From Candidatus Woesearchaeota archaeon (GTDB lineage: Archaea > Nanobdellota > Nanobdellia > Woesearchaeales > GW2011-AR9), in the NCBI GenBank assembly GCA_016181345.1, contig JACOZM010000092.1, positions 1 to 8,627 of the forward strand: 8,627 bases of DNA, written 5' to 3'. Made by a program: the position numbers and the translations under genes. Within the stretch, counting starts at the first letter, position 1; each line of letters opens with the position of its first letter. Below the pieces are notes generated by a model. The model searched no databases and was not told where the DNA came from. It saw only the letters and a program-made list of their open reading frames with translations. This document shows positions 5,987 to 8,627 of this stretch, one piece after another.

Positions 5987-7748
5987 CATCAGTATCGCAA
6001 GCATCTCCACCACCTACACCATCATGATCTTCCTGACCATTATTAGGAACTAAAGGACAATTATCAGCAGAATTAACCATTAAATCCCCATCTGTATTTC
6101 CATCACAAGCATCTCCTTCTCCATCTTCATCTAAATCAGCTTGATCATTATTAGGTGTAAAATCACAATTATCTGCAGTGTCTAAATAATCATCATTATC
6201 ATCATTCAAATCTTCATCAGCATCTTTACATCCATCACCATCATAATCAGTACTAGAATCAGAAGTCCAACCTAAAACTCCAACTGCGCAATCATCACTA
6301 TCATCAGCTTTTCCATCATTATCCTTATCTAAATCCTCTGCAGATCCATCTTTACACCCATCCCCATCATGATCAGTTCCAGAATCAGAAGAAAATAATT
6401 CCCCCACTGCACAAGCATCAGCACTATCAGCCTTACCATCATTATCATCGTCAGTATCTTCTGCATTATCATCCTTGCAACCATCACTATCGTGGTCAGT
6501 ACTAGAATCAGAAATCCATTCTAAAACTCCTGCCGCACAATCATCATTACTATCATCAACTCCATCATTATCATCATCAGTATCTTCATCAGCATCATCA
6601 CAACCATCACCATCATAATCAGAACTTAAACTAAAATCAGCTGTTTGACACATATCCAATGGAGTAGTACCACTTAAAAAATCATTCACTCCATCATTAT
6701 CATCATCAGCATCTTCTCCACCATCTCGACAACCATCTGAATCATGATCAGTTCCAGAATTTGAAGAAAATAATTCACCTAAAGAACAAGCGTCAGGAAA
6801 GGCATCTAAAACCCCATCATTATCATCATCACCATCTTCAGCATTATCATCCTTACAACCATCACTATCATAATCAGTTGTTAAAGAAGAAGTCCAACTT
6901 AAAAGTCCTAAAGAACAACTATCCCCATCATCAACCTTCCCATCATTATCATCATCAGTATCACAAGCATCAGGAGTATAATCACTATCATAGTCTAACC
7001 TATTATCACCCACACATGTATCACAAGCATCACCTACTCCATCCCCATCAGTATCAATAGGATCAACACAAGCTGCAACAGTAATAGTTCTTCCACGAGT
7101 AACTGGAGGAAAAACTCCGTCTGAAACATATAAGCGAACAATAAACTCGCCTACCGCAGCATAACAATGATTTATCTGATAATTCGTTGCAACTTGAGTC
7201 TGCCCATCGCCAAACGTCCAAGTATAAGTTAAAGGATCCCCATCCGGATCTGTAGCTATAGCTGTAAATTGTTCCCCATATTGACTTGGAGGGCATGAAG
7301 CCACCGGAGTAATAGTAAAATCTGGATAACTAGGTGCAGAACCACTAGCACCAGAAGAGATACATGTTCCGGTAGTCCCCACCTTATCATCTTTAAAATC
7401 AATAGTTACTGAACAAACATCCTTCAACCCAGAATTATCCGTTACTACTAAAGAGATTGTATGAATACCTGCGGTAACATACGAAGTATGTACGGCTGGA
7501 GTTGTCCTTCTACCAGTGCTAGCATCAGTATACCAATCATATGAAGATATAGTACCCTCCAAATCATAAGATAAAGAGCTTGGATCATTATACATAACAT
7601 ACCCCCACCCCGTTCGACCAATAGAATAACTAAATCCCGCATGAGGCTGCCCAGTAACATAAGCCTCGCCCACTAAAGCCTGCTCACATCCACTAACAAC
7701 TAGAACTAGTAATACAACTACAGTTATTAAAAAATAATTTCTCTGCAT
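5979..7748 (-). CDS. N-terminal part of giant lipoprotein: lipobox, two PKD domains, TSP3-like calcium repeats
   Basis: This frame has 589 codons from ATG at 7748. A TTG at 7751 is possible, but the AGGTG Shine-Dalgarno at 7759-7755 sits 6 nt from the ATG. Residues 1-20 are a lipoprotein signal peptide (MQRN, hydrophobic core) with lipobox VSGC and Cys21, then LVGEA at 25-29. Residues 38-118 are a divergent PKD domain (SSYDWYTDAS, later HTISLVVTDNSG). Residues 143-225 are a clearer PKD domain (YTWTFGDG at 175-182, HCYAAVGEFIVRLYVSD). From residue 232 come acidic Ca2+-loop modules: TSP3 units ([12 protein letters not shown]) and repeats of the form C-x2-G-x2-W-x-S-TDHDSDGC-x4-ED-DDDNDG. The frame ends at TGA 5979, in mid-module (ACDTDDG). 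The natural product should therefore continue through the two downstream frames, for about 1,600 residues in all. It probably acts as a cell-surface adhesin or matrix protein. Confidence 0.85.
   Translation of the reverse strand: MQRNYFLITVVVLLVLVVSGCEQALVGEAYVTGQPHAGFSYSIGRTGWGYVMYNDPSSLSYDLEGTISSYDWYTDASTGRRTTPAVHTSYVTAGIHTISLVVTDNSGLKDVCSVTIDFKDDKVGTTGTCISSGASGSAPSYPDFTITPVASCPPSQYGEQFTAIATDPDGDPLTYTWTFGDGQTQVATNYQINHCYAAVGEFIVRLYVSDGVFPPVTRGRTITVAACVDPIDTDGDGVGDACDTCVGDNRLDYDSDYTPDACDTDDDNDGKVDDGDSCSLGLLSWTSSLTTDYDSDGCKDDNAEDGDDDNDGVLDAFPDACSLGELFSSNSGTDHDSDGCRDGGEDADDDNDGVNDFLSGTTPLDMCQTADFSLSSDYDGDGCDDADEDTDDDNDGVDDSNDDCAAGVLEWISDSSTDHDSDGCKDDNAEDTDDDNDGKADSADACAVGELFSSDSGTDHDGDGCKDGSAEDLDKDNDGKADDSDDCAVGVLGWTSDSSTDYDGDGCKDADEDLNDDNDDYLDTADNCDFTPNNDQADLDEDGEGDACDGNTDGDLMVNSADNCPLVPNNGQEDHDGVGGGDACDTDDG
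6463..6579. repeat. 117-bp near-perfect direct repeat (partner 5772-5888)
   Basis: This is the in-frame copy within the N-terminal part. It encodes the module GVLEWISDSSTDHDSDGC with its flanks. Compared with 5772-5888 it differs at one base (6532). Confidence 0.9.
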
Positions 7749-7754
7749 CAATCA

Positions 7755-7759
7755 CACCT
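7755..7759 (-). promoter_or_regulatory. Shine-Dalgarno site of the giant lipoprotein gene
   Basis: AGGTG on the minus strand is complementary to the archaeal anti-SD (CACCT) and lies 6 nt before the ATG at 7748. It supports that start over the TTG at 7751, which would leave only 3 nt. Confidence 0.6.
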
Positions 7760-7773
7760 ATTTTTCAAATGCA

Positions 7774-7794
7774 CAAAAAAGTAGGACTTTTTTG
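7774..7794 (-). terminator. 9-bp hairpin with T-run, between RlaP-like gene and giant lipoprotein
   Basis: CAAAAAAGT-AGG-ACTTTTTTG is a perfect 9-bp inverted repeat with a 3-nt loop. On the minus strand its second arm is ACTTTTTTG, so it resembles a terminator for the gene ending at 7903, although it is 110 nt beyond that stop. It would also lie in the 5' leader of the lipoprotein gene if transcription starts near 7836. Confidence 0.4.
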
Positions 7795-7800
7795 GCATCC

Positions 7801-7833
7801 TAAAAATCTGCTTATTTACGTGACAGATTTTTA
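7801..7833 (-). terminator. 10-bp inverted repeat, probable terminator hairpin after the RlaP-like gene
   Basis: TAAAAATCTG (7801-7810) and CAGATTTTTA (7824-7833) pair perfectly around 13 nt. Read on the minus strand, the structure ends in TTTTTA, 70 nt after the stop of the upstream gene. Because it is symmetrical and close to the next promoter, a regulatory role in the lipoprotein leader cannot be excluded. Confidence 0.5.
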
Positions 7834-7854
7834 TGATAAAAGTAATTCTTTTCT

Positions 7855-7868
7855 CTTTATATATATAT
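7855..7868 (-). promoter_or_regulatory. TATA-like element upstream of the giant lipoprotein gene
   Basis: The minus strand reads ATATATATATAAAG at 7868-7855. A start of transcription about 25 nt downstream (near 7836) would give a leader of roughly 88 nt containing both hairpins and the Shine-Dalgarno site, unlike the leaderless arrangement of the NTase gene. Support is by sequence and spacing only. Confidence 0.35.
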
Positions 7869-7902
7869 CGGTCATTTGAAGAGGGGAAAAAGAAGCGTAA
7901 AT

Positions 7903-8627
7903 CTAAACTCCCAAGACAATTTTTCTTAATTCATGATCCAGATCAGGAGTATGCGCCTTTTTATTTCCCAAAGGCGCTTCAGAATCATCCTTTAGAAATT
8001 CTTCTACATAACTATCCATCTCTGTAATGTTCTTGATAATATCTGTTTCTTTTCCATCTGATTTCAAATCAATAATCTCATATAATCTATTGAGTATTGA
8101 ATTAGGAAGAATCTTGTTCATCTCTTTTATAGCTTCAGCAAATATAATTGGCGGAATTGATTTCTTATGAACAACCCATTTAGCATTGATTAGTCCCCGA
8201 TAAGCGTAGAGGTATTTCTTATAAGTAATATTTTTTCCAGATTTGATATATTGAAAATAATTATACCTGCACATTGACTTGTAATGGTGGTACAAAGCCA
8301 TGGAATCAACATGCTTAATAATCCATTTTTTAAAAGAGTTATTTTGCTCTCCAAAATAAACAATATCGCTCATCAACCATTCAATAGCTGTAGGATTAGA
8401 TGCAGAAAGTAATTTAACATATTTGAAGATATCAAACCCAGCAATATCAATTACCGCCCCTTTTGGAGAACAGGGATTTCCATCTTTATTAAAAGATTTA
8501 GTGATCACTTCAGAAAGTTTTCTAATCTGAATATAATCCTTCAATAGCCTGACAAAAACAAATCTAACATCATAATCACTATCCAAGCTATCCATTCGCC
8601 AGGCCCTGCTCCCATTTTCCACTGCGA
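7903..8627 (-). CDS. RlaP/YcgL-type nucleotidyltransferase (PF10127-like), N-terminus beyond window
   Basis: The frame is open to the right edge. The GTG at 8622 is preceded in frame by GCA and reads AVENGSRAW, which is internal in this family, so the start lies outside the window. About 240 residues are visible. The nucleotidyltransferase core GSRAWRMDSLDSDYDVR has the GSX10DXD pattern (GS, then DYD). The family's usual GSRAWG is GSRAWR here, a single-base change (GGA to CGA). Next come DIAGFDIFKYVKLLSASNPTAIEWLMSD (family DI-G-D--K-LKLL-KSNP---EWL) and a helical half (HYKSMCRYNYFQYIKSG, YLYAYRGLINAKWV, SIPPIIF) typical of COG3541. Bacterial relatives lie next to RNA ligases and are thought to act in RNA repair, but the substrate is unknown and no ligase gene is visible here. 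It stops at 7903, well separated from the lipoprotein gene. Confidence 0.85.
   Translation of the reverse strand, partial: AVENGSRAWRMDSLDSDYDVRFVFVRLLKDYIQIRKLSEVITKSFNKDGNPCSPKGAVIDIAGFDIFKYVKLLSASNPTAIEWLMSDIVYFGEQNNSFKKWIIKHVDSMALYHHYKSMCRYNYFQYIKSGKNITYKKYLYAYRGLINAKWVVHKKSIPPIIFAEAIKEMNKILPNSILNRLYEIIDLKSDGKETDIIKNITEMDSYVEEFLKDDSEAPLGNKKAHTPDLDHELRKIVLGV

Larger units (their letters stand above)
5585..6013 (-). pseudogene. Middle fragment of the broken TSP3 protein, frame-shifted on both sides
   Basis: A 142-codon frame from a GTG at 6013 to TGA at 5585. The first ten codons (VEMLAILMMA region) are an out-of-frame reading of the preceding gene, so this is not a natural start. From 5983 on it reads [11 protein letters not shown], then three acidic modules ending [19 protein letters not shown], and stops where the second 102-bp copy begins. 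The frame before it (7748-5979) ends at the other copy. The fragment has no signal peptide or ribosome site. It is a mosaic: 5772-5888 copies 6463-6579, and 5885-5986 copies 5491-5592. It could be real decay by recombination between repeats or a misassembly of repeat-rich reads. Confidence 0.75.

Noticed and set aside
5979..5996. Programmed ribosomal frameshift joining the first two frames
   Set aside because: No slippery heptamer or downstream pseudoknot is visible at the junction, and part of a module is missing there, which indicates a deletion or misjoin rather than recoding.
5491..6579. Diversity-generating retroelement (template and variable repeat)
   Set aside because: No reverse transcriptase in the window, and the repeat differences are not concentrated at adenines (one difference in 117 bp, none in 102 bp).
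5700..7000. CRISPR array suggested by the regular repeats
   Set aside because: The periodicity is that of coding modules of about 33-42 residues with conserved protein motifs. Repeats are imperfect and there are no unique spacers of constant length.
7833..8027. Plus-strand 64-codon ORF across the RlaP-like gene end
   Set aside because: It overlaps a well-supported family member on the minus strand and has no ribosome site or recognisable product.

Overview
The window looks like archaeal DNA of low G+C, most likely from a DPANN-type lineage (Woesearchaeota or relatives). This is an inference from three things: a TATA box (TTTATATA) sitting 25-32 nt before a start codon, as in leaderless archaeal transcripts; an NTase/HEPN gene pair of archaeal type; and secreted lipoproteins carrying archaeal PKD and thrombospondin-type-3 (TSP3) calcium-binding repeats. 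No rRNA or marker gene is present to settle it. Every gene I support is on the minus strand.

Reading in the direction of transcription (right to left): (1) 8627-7903, the 3' part of a nucleotidyltransferase of the RlaP/YcgL (PF10127) type, cut by the window edge. (2) 7902-7749, a short intergenic region with two hairpins, a TATA-like stretch and a good Shine-Dalgarno site. (3) 7748-2935, what looks like one giant secreted, Asp-rich lipoprotein gene. It has a lipobox, two PKD domains, many TSP3-like modules, a MopE-type metal-binding motif, a Cys-rich region with a DUF4215/myxo-disulfide repeat and a C-terminal helix. Two frame changes break it into three reading frames (7748-5979, 6013-5585, 5637-2935). 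Both breaks lie at the same edge of a 102-bp perfect direct repeat. (4) 2934-2703, an intergenic region with a T-rich terminator, a 139-bp inverted-repeat element flanked by 10-bp direct repeats, and a promoter with an operator-like palindrome. (5) 2702-1700, an overlapping wHTH-nucleotidyltransferase/HEPN pair. (6) 1699-1593, a spacer holding a 32-codon open frame that looks like a gene remnant and a 9-bp inverted repeat over the likely TATA box of the next gene. (7) 1592-1, a second Asp-rich TSP3 lipoprotein, running off the left edge.

The two lipoproteins are paralogs in architecture. Each has the lipobox Cys at residue 21 followed by an LVGxA motif at the same distance, and each then carries Ca2+-loop repeats. 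They were probably built as large Ca2+-stiffened surface proteins. The NTase/HEPN pair between them is a self-contained module, probably autoregulated. It has no evident functional link to the surface proteins and may have arrived by transfer. No complete new system is evident. The strongest signals are the repeat-driven mosaic that breaks the giant gene and the MITE-like element beside the NTase/HEPN operon.
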